From: JAWRCU01 sp033542235 | GTDB lineage: Bacteria; Pseudomonadota; Alphaproteobacteria; Rhizobiales; Rhizobiaceae | Length of the DNA stretch: 64,000 bases | Reading direction: 5' to 3' | Assembly (NCBI RefSeq): GCF_033542235.1 | Contig: NZ_JAWRCU010000006.1 | Span: 331,782-395,781, forward strand | In this document: piece after piece, positions 1 to 9,200 of the stretch | How the letters are laid out: every line of letters begins with the position of its first letter | Position numbering within the stretch: position 1 is the stretch's first letter | Program-made: the position numbers and the translations under genes | The notes under the pieces: model-generated | The model's input: the letters and a program-made list of their open reading frames with translations, nothing else | Database searches by the model: none | What the model was told of the DNA's origin: nothing

Positions 1-285
1 CTATGGCGCGCAGACCATCGAGCATGGCGAGATCGAGAAAATTGCTGACCCGGCCGTTTTCGACGAACAGCGTGAAGTGCTCGCGTCCGTCCTCGCCCCG
101 CTGCCAACCGATGACGTCGCCATTGGAGGTGAAGTCATACGGCCTGGCGGCCGCCAACGCAAAACCCAGGCGGCTCTCGATCTCGGCTTTGATGAAGTCG
201 AGGCCCTTGTCGTCGATGGTGTATTTGAAGCGGGCATGGCCGCGGTCGGAGGCGACTTTTGGCTGCTGTGTTCGATGCAGACCAA
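1..285 (-). pseudogene. 5'-truncated nitrite/sulfite reductase remnant (runs off window start)
   Basis: The reverse strand is open from the window edge up to about 318. Its predicted product contains GHARFKYTIDDKGLDF and later NGDVIGWQRGEDGREHFTLF. This matches the central part of siroheme-dependent nitrite/sulfite reductase hemoproteins, where a KYTIDDxGLDW segment begins the second ferredoxin-like half. Those enzymes reduce sulfite or nitrite and are about 550 residues long. Here nothing of the N-terminal half lies upstream: a TGA closes the frame near 318, no ATG or good ribosome site precedes the homologous part, and a dispersed repeat lies beyond. I read it as a gene that lost its 5' half; the C-terminal half would continue outside the window. 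It could instead be a short standalone domain using an unusual start. The family assignment is from motif memory only. Confidence 0.5.
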
Positions 286-391
286 TGAATGATATTGCTA
301 GGTTAGAACAAAAAATTTGTACTCAACGAGGCAAGAAACAGCCATTCTCGCCCTATGCCGAAACGCGACTTGCATGTTTTGTCCCGGCTGG

Positions 392-459
392 TTTTTTGGG
401 AGAACTTTCCGGCAGCGGCCCGTCAAAATTCTGCGAAAAAATCGGATCCCTCGTGAAAG
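392..459. repeat. Dispersed intergenic repeat, copy 1
   Basis: This segment shares a chain of near-identical blocks with 9938-10008, in the same order and orientation: a T-run followed by GG, then AGAACTTTCC, GTCAAAATTCTGC, an A-run and CTCGTGAAAG. Both copies are about 70 bases long and lie just beyond the 3' end of a minus-strand gene. No coding capacity is evident. The rest of 286-523 holds no gene I can support. Confidence 0.65.
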
Positions 460-523
460 AAGTATCTGGAGCAGCGCGGAAGCTACTACCCCAGCGACGA
501 CCTTCACCCCCCGCACATGTCTT

Positions 524-1222
524 TCACCAGGCGATCGGCCGGCCGTCAAAGGCGACAAACGCACCGCTGCTTTCCAGGCCGGTCGTGGCGATGATCGAGC
601 GAATTCCCTCGGCGCTCAGCCGGGTCGGCACCACGGCCTCCGGTCCGCCCATGTCGGTCTTGACCCAGCCGGGGTGCAGCGCCAGTACCGTGATGCCCGC
701 CGGCTTCAGGTCGCGGGCAAGCTGCACCGTGGCCATGTTGAGCGCCGACTTGGAGCAGCGATAGGCATAGTCATCGTCATTGTCGTCGAGCAGGCCTTCC
801 GCCATCGAGCCGGCGCGGCTGCTGATATTGGCAATGACGGGTCTGGCCGCCAGCCGAAGGTTCGCGCGCAGGGCCTTTGCCATGAGGAGCGGGGCCAGCG
901 TGTTGGCGCTGAGGACGTCGAGAAACGATTCCGGCGCCAACGCCTCCAATCCGGGCGCCTGGCTGCGGACGGCGGCGTTGTTGACCAGCACGTCGAGGGG
1001 GCGGCCGGCCAACCGCGCGGCAAGGGCAAGGATCGACGCAGGATCGGTCACGTTGAGCGGCTGGAACTCTATACGCTGATCAAAGCCACCGGCCGGGAAA
1101 GCGCGGCCGCACGCAATGACCTGCCAGCCGGCTTCCGCGTATTGACGGGCGAGTTCATGGCCGAGGCCGCGTCCCGCGCCGGTGATCAGGACCGCGCCTG
1201 CCTGCCCGCGTTCAGTGGCCAA
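524..1222 (-). CDS. Short-chain dehydrogenase/reductase, classical SDR
   Basis: A 232-residue NAD(P)-dependent oxidoreductase of unknown substrate. The Rossmann motif TGAGRGLG lies near residue 14, NNAA near residue 85, a Ser in NISSRAGS, and the catalytic YRCSK (Tyr-x-x-x-Lys) near residue 150, followed by HPGWVKTDMGG. I chose a TTG start at 1222 because it follows GGAGAG by about six bases and begins just before the Rossmann motif. An upstream in-frame extension to 1354 would overlap the glucosidase and encodes no recognisable domain. The gene overlaps the beta-glucosidase stop codon, so translation is probably coupled. It is the last gene of the LacI-controlled operon, suggesting a role in metabolising the imported or released glycoside. 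The substrate cannot be read from sequence. Confidence 0.85.
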   Translation of the reverse strand: MATERGQAGAVLITGAGRGLGHELARQYAEAGWQVIACGRAFPAGGFDQRIEFQPLNVTDPASILALAARLAGRPLDVLVNNAAVRSQAPGLEALAPESFLDVLSANTLAPLLMAKALRANLRLAARPVIANISSRAGSMAEGLLDDNDDDYAYRCSKSALNMATVQLARDLKPAGITVLALHPGWVKTDMGGPEAVVPTRLSAEGIRSIIATTGLESSGAFVAFDGRPIAW

Positions 1223-2627
1223 GTCCGGCTCTCCGCGCCGGCGCGAGCCTTTCCTGCCGTGCGATCCTGGCATAGATTTCGCCGGAATATTTGATACGCC
1301 GTTCCTGTGTTGCGTAGTCGACATGCGTGATGCCGAAGGGCGAGGTATAGCCATGCGCCCATTCGAAATTGTCCATCAGCGTCCAGGCGAAGTAGCCTTT
1401 CACTGGCACGCCCTCGGCCACGGCCTTTGCCACCTGTTCTAGATGCTCGACATAATATGCGGCGCGCAAGTCGTCCCAGACGCGCCCGTCGGCGCCGACC
1501 CGTTCGGGTCGCGTAGCAACGCCGTTCTCGGAAATGTAGATCGCCTTCGGCGCGTAGCCATCATTGACGTAGCTCAAGATGTCGTACATCGAGCGGGGCC
1601 AGATTTCATAGCCCACCGCGGAATAGAGTCCTTCCGGCTGCACGCGCCGATAGTTGATCGGGGCCAGTTCCGTGCCGGCCGCGATCACCGAACGGCGGTA
1701 GATGTTGACCCCGAGATAGTCTACCGGCGCGGCGATCAGGCTGTTGTCGTCGGCATGGATCGGCGGCAGCAGATCACCGAAGAGCTCGAGCATGTCCTGC
1801 GGGTAGGCGCCCTTGAAGACGGCGTCCAGGAACCAGCGGTTCTGCGCTCCGTCGAAGCGCCCTGCCGCGGCGATATCGTGCGGGTCGTCGCTTGCCGGTT
1901 CAGCGACGTTGAGGTCGAAGACGATGCCGACGGAGGCGTCAGGTACCTCGGCCCGGATGGCCGGCACCGCCTTGCCGTGGCCGAGCAAGGCGTGGTGGCT
2001 GGCGGCGACGCCGCCCTTCGCCCCGTCGCGCAAGCCCGGCGCGTCCTCGCCCGAGGCATGGCCGGACCAGCAGAAGGTCCAGGGCTCGTTGAGCGTGGTC
2101 CATTTCTTGACCCGGTCGCCGAAGCTGCGCGCGGCAAGCGCGGCGTATTCCGCCAGCGCGTCGGCGGTGTCGCGGTTGTACCAACCGCCGTGCTCCTGCA
2201 GCGCCTGCGGCAGATCCCAATGGTAGAGCGTGACATAAGGCTCGATGCCGGCTTCCAGCAGGCCGTCGATCAGCCGGTCATAGAAGGCGATACCCTTGGC
2301 GTTTGGCACGCCGCGCCCCTCGGGGAGGAGGCGGGTCCAGGCAAGTGAAAAGCGATAAGCGCCTAGCCCCAGCGACTTGAGCAAGGCGATGTCGTCGCCC
2401 AGGCGATGATAGCTGTCACAGGCAACGTCGCCGCTGGATCCGTCGATGATCACGCCCGGCACCTTGCAGAAGCGGTCCCAGATGCTCTCGCCCTTGCCGT
2501 CGGCGGCCGGCGCGCCCTCGATCTGATAGGACGCAGTGGCCGCGCCGAAGACGAAGCCTTCCGGCATGACAAGGGAGGCGGCTCGCGCCTCGAGGTCTCG
2601 GCGCGATTTATCTATGCTTGATGTCAT
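1212..2627 (-). CDS. Beta-glucosidase, glycoside hydrolase family 1
   Basis: A 471-residue cytoplasmic GH1 enzyme (no signal peptide) that hydrolyses terminal beta-linked glucose or related sugars. Both catalytic glutamates are present: the acid/base in TLNEPW (about E181) and the nucleophile in YISENG (about E367). The early FGAATASYQIEGA motif and the C-terminal WTLMDNFEW aglycone/glucose-binding segment are intact, and the length is normal for the family. The ATG at 2627 overlaps the upstream permease stop by 20 bases; a longer start at 2666 adds 13 residues inside the permease. It is the fourth gene of the LacI operon, so the importer before it probably carries a beta-glucoside or glucosylated small molecule, although the binding protein looks amino-acid-type. 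Confidence 0.93.
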   Translation of the reverse strand: MTSSIDKSRRDLEARAASLVMPEGFVFGAATASYQIEGAPAADGKGESIWDRFCKVPGVIIDGSSGDVACDSYHRLGDDIALLKSLGLGAYRFSLAWTRLLPEGRGVPNAKGIAFYDRLIDGLLEAGIEPYVTLYHWDLPQALQEHGGWYNRDTADALAEYAALAARSFGDRVKKWTTLNEPWTFCWSGHASGEDAPGLRDGAKGGVAASHHALLGHGKAVPAIRAEVPDASVGIVFDLNVAEPASDDPHDIAAAGRFDGAQNRWFLDAVFKGAYPQDMLELFGDLLPPIHADDNSLIAAPVDYLGVNIYRRSVIAAGTELAPINYRRVQPEGLYSAVGYEIWPRSMYDILSYVNDGYAPKAIYISENGVATRPERVGADGRVWDDLRAAYYVEHLEQVAKAVAEGVPVKGYFAWTLMDNFEWAHGYTSPFGITHVDYATQERRIKYSGEIYARIARQERLAPARRAGLGH

Positions 2628-4254
2628 ATTTTCTCTCGACGGTACTAACCAGGCTAGCCGCCGCAAGCGTCAGCAGGATGTAGAAGATGGCGGCGGAGTT
2701 GTATGGGGCGAACGGCAGGAAGCTTGCCGACTGGAATTCCCGCATGCGCTGGGTGATGTCGCGGATCGAGAGGATCGACAACAGCGAAGTGTCCTTCAGG
2801 ATGGCGATCAGCTCGTTCCCCAGCGGCGGGATGATGATGCGGAAGGCCTGCGGCAGGATAACCAATCGCGCCGTCTGCCAGCCATTGAGGCCTAGGCTGC
2901 GCGCCGCTTCGAGCTGGCCGCGCGGGATGGCGTTGATGCCGGAGCGGAAGATCTCGGCAAGGTAGGCGGAATAGGCCAGCGCCATGGCGGCGATGCCGCG
3001 CGCCAGGTTTGGCGGGTCGAAGACGCCTTGCGTGGCGTCCTTGAGCGCGCCCGCCAAGGGCAGGCCGACATAGAGCACGATGACCAGCATCGGGATGCCG
3101 CGAATGGTGTCGACGATGAACTCCGAGCCTATCGAGAGCGGATGCCGGCGATGGATGTGCCCGCCGAACGTCAGCAGGCCAAGCGCGATGGCAAGCACCG
3201 CGAACGTGATGCCGGATGCCTTGTCGCGGTCGCTGAGCGTCTGCGTTTGCCAGAGCACCGGCAGGTCGGCGGGTGCGGAGGCGGACGGAAGCAGCGCCGC
3301 GCTGACATCATTCTTGGCCAGTGCGGCGAGCGCTTCGGGCGCGCCCTTGAAGGTGCGCAGCGGCACCTCGTCCTCCGGACCGGACGGAAACTGGCCGAAG
3401 CGCACGGCGCCGATCAGGCCGGAAGACGTGCCGGAGATCACGGCGACCTTGCCCTGCAGGCTGCCGGCTAGCGTGTAGGCCTGGCGCGGCTGCATCAGGA
3501 ACCATCCCGCCGCGCAGGCCAGCAACACGGTGATGACGATGAAGGAGAGGTCGGCTCGCTTGCTGTATTCGAGCTTGAGCAGGCCGACCCAGACAATACC
3601 GAGCAGCGCTGCCAGCATATAGGCCGCGATCGCCGCGCGGATGGTGGTGGCCACGCCGGCCGCGAAGGTCATCGGCGCCAGGAACAGGATGAAGACCAAC
3701 CCGGCACCGTTGATCAGGCCGAGGGTGGTGCGTCCGGCGCGCCGCGTGGCCTCGCCATTGCCTTGCCGGCCGCCGACGAGGAACAGGGCGAGGGCGACGA
3801 CCGTCACGGCGAGGTAGATCCACAACAGTGTCGAGACGTGGCCGTGCACCAACGCCTCGGCCTCGCCGGTCAACTGGCGAGGCGTCACGCCCTGCACGAC
3901 CAGCTTGGAAGTGAAGGGATCGACGGCATTGGCAACGACCGAGGACGCGTAAGCATAGACAAGGCATGTGGTCGCGGAGGCCAAGGCGGCGACGAAGTTG
4001 AGCGCGGCGCACAACAGCGCAAGGCGCGGTTTCGGCGCCTTGGCGCGACTGAAAACGACAACGCCGACGCCGGCGGCGAAGGCGATGGCCAGCAGGGCGA
4101 AGCCGGGCACGAATGCGGACGAGCCGTGCTCGACGCCGAGGATGGCGCGCAGCGAACGTCGGTAATCGGCCGACGAGGCAAAGAGATAGACGATAAACGG
4201 CAGGGCGGCGGCAATGATGAGATTGCTGGGCCGAACGCGCATCAGGAGCTGCAT
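2608..4254 (-). CDS. Polar amino-acid-type ABC permease with extended N-terminus and inserted soluble segment
   Basis: A 548-residue inner-membrane protein, about twice the usual length for this family. The C-terminal 200 residues are a typical HisM/GlnP-type permease: GSEFIVDTIRGIPML, and an EAA loop with EAARSLGLNGWQTARLVILP. The N-terminal 250 residues carry roughly six hydrophobic helices unlike that family. Between residues about 262 and 345 lies a non-membrane stretch, beginning QGKVAVISGTSSGL and including a GAPEALAALAKNDVSAALLP block, that resembles part of a type 2 periplasmic binding protein. It may therefore be a permease with a built-in binding-like domain. It follows the separate binding-protein gene by 62 bases. 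No ATPase gene is present in this operon, so the energising subunit must come from elsewhere. ATG at 4254 follows GGAGGG. Confidence 0.8.
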   Translation of the reverse strand: MQLLMRVRPSNLIIAAALPFIVYLFASSADYRRSLRAILGVEHGSSAFVPGFALLAIAFAAGVGVVVFSRAKAPKPRLALLCAALNFVAALASATTCLVYAYASSVVANAVDPFTSKLVVQGVTPRQLTGEAEALVHGHVSTLLWIYLAVTVVALALFLVGGRQGNGEATRRAGRTTLGLINGAGLVFILFLAPMTFAAGVATTIRAAIAAYMLAALLGIVWVGLLKLEYSKRADLSFIVITVLLACAAGWFLMQPRQAYTLAGSLQGKVAVISGTSSGLIGAVRFGQFPSGPEDEVPLRTFKGAPEALAALAKNDVSAALLPSASAPADLPVLWQTQTLSDRDKASGITFAVLAIALGLLTFGGHIHRRHPLSIGSEFIVDTIRGIPMLVIVLYVGLPLAGALKDATQGVFDPPNLARGIAAMALAYSAYLAEIFRSGINAIPRGQLEAARSLGLNGWQTARLVILPQAFRIIIPPLGNELIAILKDTSLLSILSIRDITQRMREFQSASFLPFAPYNSAAIFYILLTLAAASLVSTVERKYDIKHR

Positions 4255-4316
4255 CGATGACCGCCCTCCACAAAACAGGTCCCGGCGCGGCGGCGCACCG
4301 GGACCGTGGACTGCGA

Positions 4317-5063
4317 TTACTTCACGCCCCAGTACTTGCTGATCAGCGCGTCTAGCGTGCCATCCTTCTTGATGGCCTCGATGCCTTCGTTGAAGGCCGC
4401 GACGTTCTCGTCGCCCTTGCGGAAGACGAGGCCCAGCGGATCGGACTGGAGATTGCGGATCGGCACTACCAGTTCGCCCGCGAATTCCTTCTCGTATGCT
4501 GCGGCGTTGGCGCCGTTGATGACGACACCGTCGACATCCTTGTTCTTGAGAGCGATGACGGACGCACTGAAGCTGTCATAGGCTGCGACATTGTCCTTTC
4601 CGACGATGTCTTCGGCGACCTGCGCGTCCGTGGTGTTGGCCTGGGCCGAGAGCTTCTTGCCCTTAGATTTGAAGTCGTCGACGCTCGAGCCTTCGTCCTC
4701 GACACGCATCAGGATCGCCTGGCTGTTGACGATGTAGGGTTCGGAAAAATCCATTGCCTTCTTGCGCTCGTCGGTGATGGAGACGCCGGAGGCGACGAAG
4801 TCGAAATTGCCCTGGTCAAGCGCGGCGAAGATGCCGTCCCAGCCGGTGGTGACGAACTCGGCCTTGCAGTTGATCTTGGCGCAAACCGCGTTGACCACGT
4901 CAACGTCGAAGCCGACGATCTGCCCGGTTGCGGTGTCGATGCTCTCCATGGGTGGCGAGGTGGTGTCGGACCCGACCTTCAGCAGCTTGCCGCCAAGATC
5001 CGCGGCATGCACGGTTCCGGACGCCAGCAAAGCCAGCGACAGGCCAAACAGAACTCTCTTCAT
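4317..5063 (-). CDS. Periplasmic substrate-binding protein, amino-acid (type 2) ABC transporter
   Basis: A 248-residue secreted solute-binding protein of the lysine/arginine/ornithine-binding (SBP_bac_3) type. It opens with MKRVLFGLSLALLASGTVHA, a clear Sec signal peptide. The mature part has the family signatures GFDVDVVNAVCAKI, GWDGIFAALDQGNFDFVASG and SITDERKKAMDFSEPY. The ATG at 5063 is preceded by GGAGGA at good spacing; an in-frame ATG seven codons earlier lies before that ribosome site and is rejected. It is second in the operon, 17 bases after the LacI gene, and feeds the unusual permease downstream. The family mostly binds polar amino acids or opines. The GH1 and LacI neighbours suggest a sugar-conjugated ligand, which is inference. 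Confidence 0.9.
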   Translation of the reverse strand: MKRVLFGLSLALLASGTVHAADLGGKLLKVGSDTTSPPMESIDTATGQIVGFDVDVVNAVCAKINCKAEFVTTGWDGIFAALDQGNFDFVASGVSITDERKKAMDFSEPYIVNSQAILMRVEDEGSSVDDFKSKGKKLSAQANTTDAQVAEDIVGKDNVAAYDSFSASVIALKNKDVDGVVINGANAAAYEKEFAGELVVPIRNLQSDPLGLVFRKGDENVAAFNEGIEAIKKDGTLDALISKYWGVK

Positions 5064-5080
5064 GCTGTTTCCTCCATTTT

Positions 5081-6157
5081 TCAAGGGTCGGGGCGGTCCA
5101 GTCGGCCGCCGAGATTGTCGGCTTGCCGCGCGATCAATTGCGGGCGGAAGACCTCGGTGAGTTGCGCGGCATCGTCGCCGGCCATCAGCCGCAGCAGGAA
5201 TTCGCCCAGTCGGCGGCCGAGCACTTCGATCGGCTGATAGAGCGTGGTGACGGGCGGGCTGAAATAGGCGCTGACGTTGATGTCGTCATAGGCAATCACG
5301 TCGACGTCCTCGCCGACCCGCAGGCCAAGCGCGCCGAGCGCCGACAGCACGCCGAGGGTGGTGGATTCATTGACGCAGACCAACGCCGTGGGCGGCTGGG
5401 GCAGACCTTGCAGCGCCAGCGTGCTGTCGCGGCCGAAGCGCGTGGAAAGATCACCGCCGGCGATCAGATCGAGCGGTGGTTCGAGCCCTGCCTCGCGGAA
5501 GGCCCGGACAAAGCCATCGATCCTGTCGAGCGCGTAGGAGAAGCGCCGGTCGGCGTTGATCAGCGCGATACGGCAGTGGCCGCCGGCAATCAGTCGTGCG
5601 GTAGCCGCATGGGCTGCCCATTCGTTGTCGACGTCGACATGAGCATAGACGAGCGGCTTTCTGCAACGGCCGAGCGAGACGAATGGGAAACCCGATTCCG
5701 TGAGCATGGCAACGCGCGCGTCGTCGGCCAGGACGCCGGAGAAGATCAGCCCGTCGGAGAGCTTCTGGTCGGCGACGCGGCGGGCAATCGCGCAGGCGTC
5801 GTCGAAAGAGCGGTAGCCATGAACCGAGAGCTGGTAGTCGCTTCCGTCGAGCGCCTGGCTTATGCCACTCAGAATCTGCGTGTATTCGACGCCGTCCCAC
5901 TCGTAGCCGGCCGCCGAGGTAAGTGGCATCAGCACCGCTGCCTGATAGGTCTTGCCGGTGCGCAGCGCCATGCCGCGCGCATTCGCCTGGTAACCGAGGT
6001 CTTTCGCCGCGGCGAGGATGGCCTCGCGAGTCTGCTCGGTCACCACCGGCGAGCCGCGCAGCGCCTTGGAAATCGTGCCGATCGAAAAGCCGGTATGTGC
6101 CGCCAGCGTCTTGATCGTCGGCGAAAGCTGGCTCGCTGCGGTTTTGCCCTCAGCCAT
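5081..6157 (-). CDS. LacI-family transcriptional regulator
   Basis: A 358-residue repressor. The N-terminal helix-turn-helix (SPTIKTLAAHTGFSIGTISKALRGSPVVTEQTREAI) is followed by the hinge region ending LGYQANARGMALRTGK, then a type 1 periplasmic-binding-like effector domain ending in a YQPIEVLGRRLGEFLL dimer segment. It is the first gene of the minus-strand operon 6157-524. It probably represses that operon, including itself, through the paired palindromes at 6197-6235 and releases them on binding a small sugar-like inducer. Length and architecture are typical of the family. The inducer is not identifiable from sequence. Confidence 0.93.
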   Translation of the reverse strand: MAEGKTAASQLSPTIKTLAAHTGFSIGTISKALRGSPVVTEQTREAILAAAKDLGYQANARGMALRTGKTYQAAVLMPLTSAAGYEWDGVEYTQILSGISQALDGSDYQLSVHGYRSFDDACAIARRVADQKLSDGLIFSGVLADDARVAMLTESGFPFVSLGRCRKPLVYAHVDVDNEWAAHAATARLIAGGHCRIALINADRRFSYALDRIDGFVRAFREAGLEPPLDLIAGGDLSTRFGRDSTLALQGLPQPPTALVCVNESTTLGVLSALGALGLRVGEDVDVIAYDDINVSAYFSPPVTTLYQPIEVLGRRLGEFLLRLMAGDDAAQLTEVFRPQLIARQADNLGGRLDRPDP

Positions 6158-6196
6158 CGCGCGTTCCCTCTCCTCTTAGAGTGGAATGTACCGGCC

Positions 6197-6235
6197 AATA
6201 AAAACGATTTCAACCGAAATAAAAACGTTTTTATT
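6197..6235. promoter_or_regulatory. Tandem LacI operator upstream of the glucosidase operon
   Basis: A perfect 18-base palindrome, AATAAAAACGTTTTTATT, occupies 6218-6235. A half-conserved copy (AATAAAAACGATTT) occupies 6197-6210. Their central CG steps are 21 bases apart, two helical turns, so two repressor dimers would sit on the same face. The central CG with flanking A/T arms fits LacI-family operators. The pair lies 40-78 bases upstream of the LacI start codon and is the only strong palindrome in this gap. Confidence 0.75.
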
Positions 6236-6275
6236 ATTGGACAAACCGACAGCTGGCTCGTCTGGGGTAGGCTCG

Positions 6276-9200
6276 CTACTCCTTTCCGGCCAGCACCGCT
6301 TCGAAAGTGTCTTCGAGGACCGACAGCAAGTGGTCGGCGTTGGCTCGGGTAAAGATCATCGGCGGACGCATCTTGAGGACATTGTCATAAGGGCCTTCGG
6401 TGCCCATCAGCACACCGCGCGTCCGGGCGCCGTCGCATATCTTCTTGGCCAATGCGGTTGCCGGTTCCTTCGTGCGGCGATCAGCGACCAGCTCGATGCC
6501 GAGGAACAGCCCCATCCCGCGCACGTCGCCGATGGCCTCGTAGCGCTCCTGTATGTCGCGGAAACGCCGGATCAGATGGTGGCCGACGTCGAGCGCGTTG
6601 CGGCGCAGGTCGCCCTGTTCAATCACATCCAGCACCGCCAGTCCCGCCGCGCAGGACACCGGATTGCCGCCAAAAGTGTTGAAATATTCCATGCCGTTGT
6701 CGAACGAGGCGGCAACCTCGCGCGTCGTCACCAGCGCAGCCATAGGATGCCCATTGCCGATCGGCTTGCCCATGGTGACGATGTCGGGCACGACGTCCTG
6801 CGTCTCGAACGCCCACCAATGGCTGCCGACACGGCCGAAGCCCACTTGCACCTCGTCGGCCACGCATAGGCCGCCGGCTCCGCGCACCATGGCATAAACC
6901 TCGTTGAGGTAGCCTTCCGGCAGGAAGACTTGTCCGGCGACACTGGGAATCGATTCGGCCATGAACAGCGCCGGGGCGCGACCCTGCGCGCGCATGGCGT
7001 CGATCTGTTCGGCGACGCTTGCAGCGAAGCGTTTGGCATGTTCCTCGACGGGCCAATCCTTTGGGGCGCGATAGCTATCGGGAATGACCGCCTCGAAGAC
7101 GTGCGGCTTGCGCCCCTTGCCGCCCGTGCGCTTGTATTTATAGGGACTGAGGTCGATCAACTCCTGGGTCGTGCCATGATAGGCCCAGTCGAGGACTAAG
7201 GCGTCCTCGCGGCCGGTGTGGGTGCGCGCCAGGCGCAGCATCAGGCTGTTGGCCTCGCTACCCGAACAGGCGAAAGAGGCGACGCACAGCTCAGGCGGCA
7301 AGGTCGCCGTTAGCCGCTCGGCATAGGCGACGATGTTGTCGTGCAGATAGCGCGTATTGGTGTTGAGCCTGGAGGCCTGGCTGGCGATGGCCTCTACGAC
7401 ATGGGGATGCGCGTGGCCGAGATGGCAGACATTGTTGAAGCAGTCGAGATAGGCGCGGCCGCGGTCGTCGATGAGCCAGACGCCGTCGCCGCGTACGAAT
7501 TTGATCGGTTCGGAGTAGGAGATCGACAGGTTGGGCAGCAATGTCGCCTTGCGCGCCGCAACGATCTCCGCCCGGCTGCGGCCGGTCTGCACGAAGGTTT
7601 CGGGCGGGATGCAGGCCAGTGCCGCCGCGTCGGGGAACAGCTCGCGCCAAACGTCCAGGTAGCGCGTCTCGCCGACACCCAGTATCGCGCGCGCCGACAG
7701 GCCAGTATCCGTTGAAATCTGCAGATGCAGATGCGGTGCCCAGCCGCCGTTTTCCAGGTATCCCCCCATTTCGCCGACAAGCGCGCCGGCGGCGAGCTTC
7801 TGGCCGGGCTCCAGCCGCGCGATCGCTTCATGGGCGAGATGCCCCCAGAGCGTGACGAAGGGCGGGCAGCCTTCGGGCTCGTGCAGCAGCGCCACCAGGC
7901 CGCCGTAGCCGAGCGTCTCGTGCTCGATCTCGACGCTCCTCACCGTGGCGGCGAGCGGCGTGTGGACCTTCGTGCCAGCCGGCATGAAAAGGTCGAGGCC
8001 GAGGTGGCGGTCGCGCCGCCCGCCCTCGAGGAAACGCGATCTGAACATATCGCCAGAATAGACGGTGCGCGCCTCGCCCCATGGCCCGATGCCAAGCGCA
8101 ACGCCGGTTCGAGCCGCATGCGCGTCCCACCAGGCGGAAGCTTTTTCAGGGTCCGCAGCCGCCGACGCCACAGTCATAGGATGGGCGGCGTCGCCATAGG
8201 GCACCAGCTCCTTGGTCAGCGTTGCCGGATGCGGATGCACGATGGGCGCCAGGCTCCTGGCGTTGCGGCCGATCCATTCCGCTACGGCGCTCGCGCCGGC
8301 CACCGCGTCGAAGCCGCAAGCATGGCGCAGGATCGCCGTGGCAAAGCGCGGGTTCATCGCATCCAGGCGCCGCAGCATGCGCCAGGCCGGCGCCTCGCTG
8401 ATGGCCAGATAGGGGTTGTCGCCGACGCGGCTGCTGCGCGCCGCGGAAAGGGTCACGCTGATCACCAGCCGCGCCACGATAAGGTCGAACAGCAGGTCCA
8501 GCTCTTCCTCGCGCAAGGGATACTGGGCGTGGAAACCGGCCGTGATATCGGCCGCGGCGCCGATGGGATCCTCATGATCGAGGATCGCATATGCGCAGGC
8601 CACCGCCAGTTCGGCGACCAGCACCGTGTGCAGCGCGTCGCCGAAGTCGATCATCCCGGCGACGCGATCGGGGCCGTCGGGATCGACCAGCACGTTCCAG
8701 TCGTTGGCGTCGTTGTGGATCACCTGGGCCCGCAGGGCGGGCAGCCGGGGCTCCACCTCGGCGTCGAAGCGGTCGAGGAAGCGGGCCAGCAATGCCCGGT
8801 CGCCGGCATCGGCGACGTGAACGAGCCGCGCGCGGGCTTCGCCGGCGCGCCGCGCGTCCCAATCCAACTGGCGCAGTGCGCCCGGATGGATGAAGCCCTG
8901 CAGGGCGCTGTCCATGCGGCCGAGCATCTGGCCAAGGGAATTGAGCACGGCCGGCGTGCGTGCGCTCTCGGCCAGGGGGCGGCCCGGAAGCCAGGACACC
9001 ATGCGCAGCGAATGACGGTCGCCGGACTCCGCGACGGCTGTCGCCAGCGCGGTTCCCGATGCCGCCTTGCGCAGGCGTGGCAGCGCGAGATCCGGGGCGA
9101 CGGCCGCCAGATGGTCGAGCAACGCGGCCTGGAAAGCGCTTTCCAAGGCGGGCTCGCTGGCGTTGATGATCTTGAAGGTCCAGGTTTCGGTGCCGGAAAC

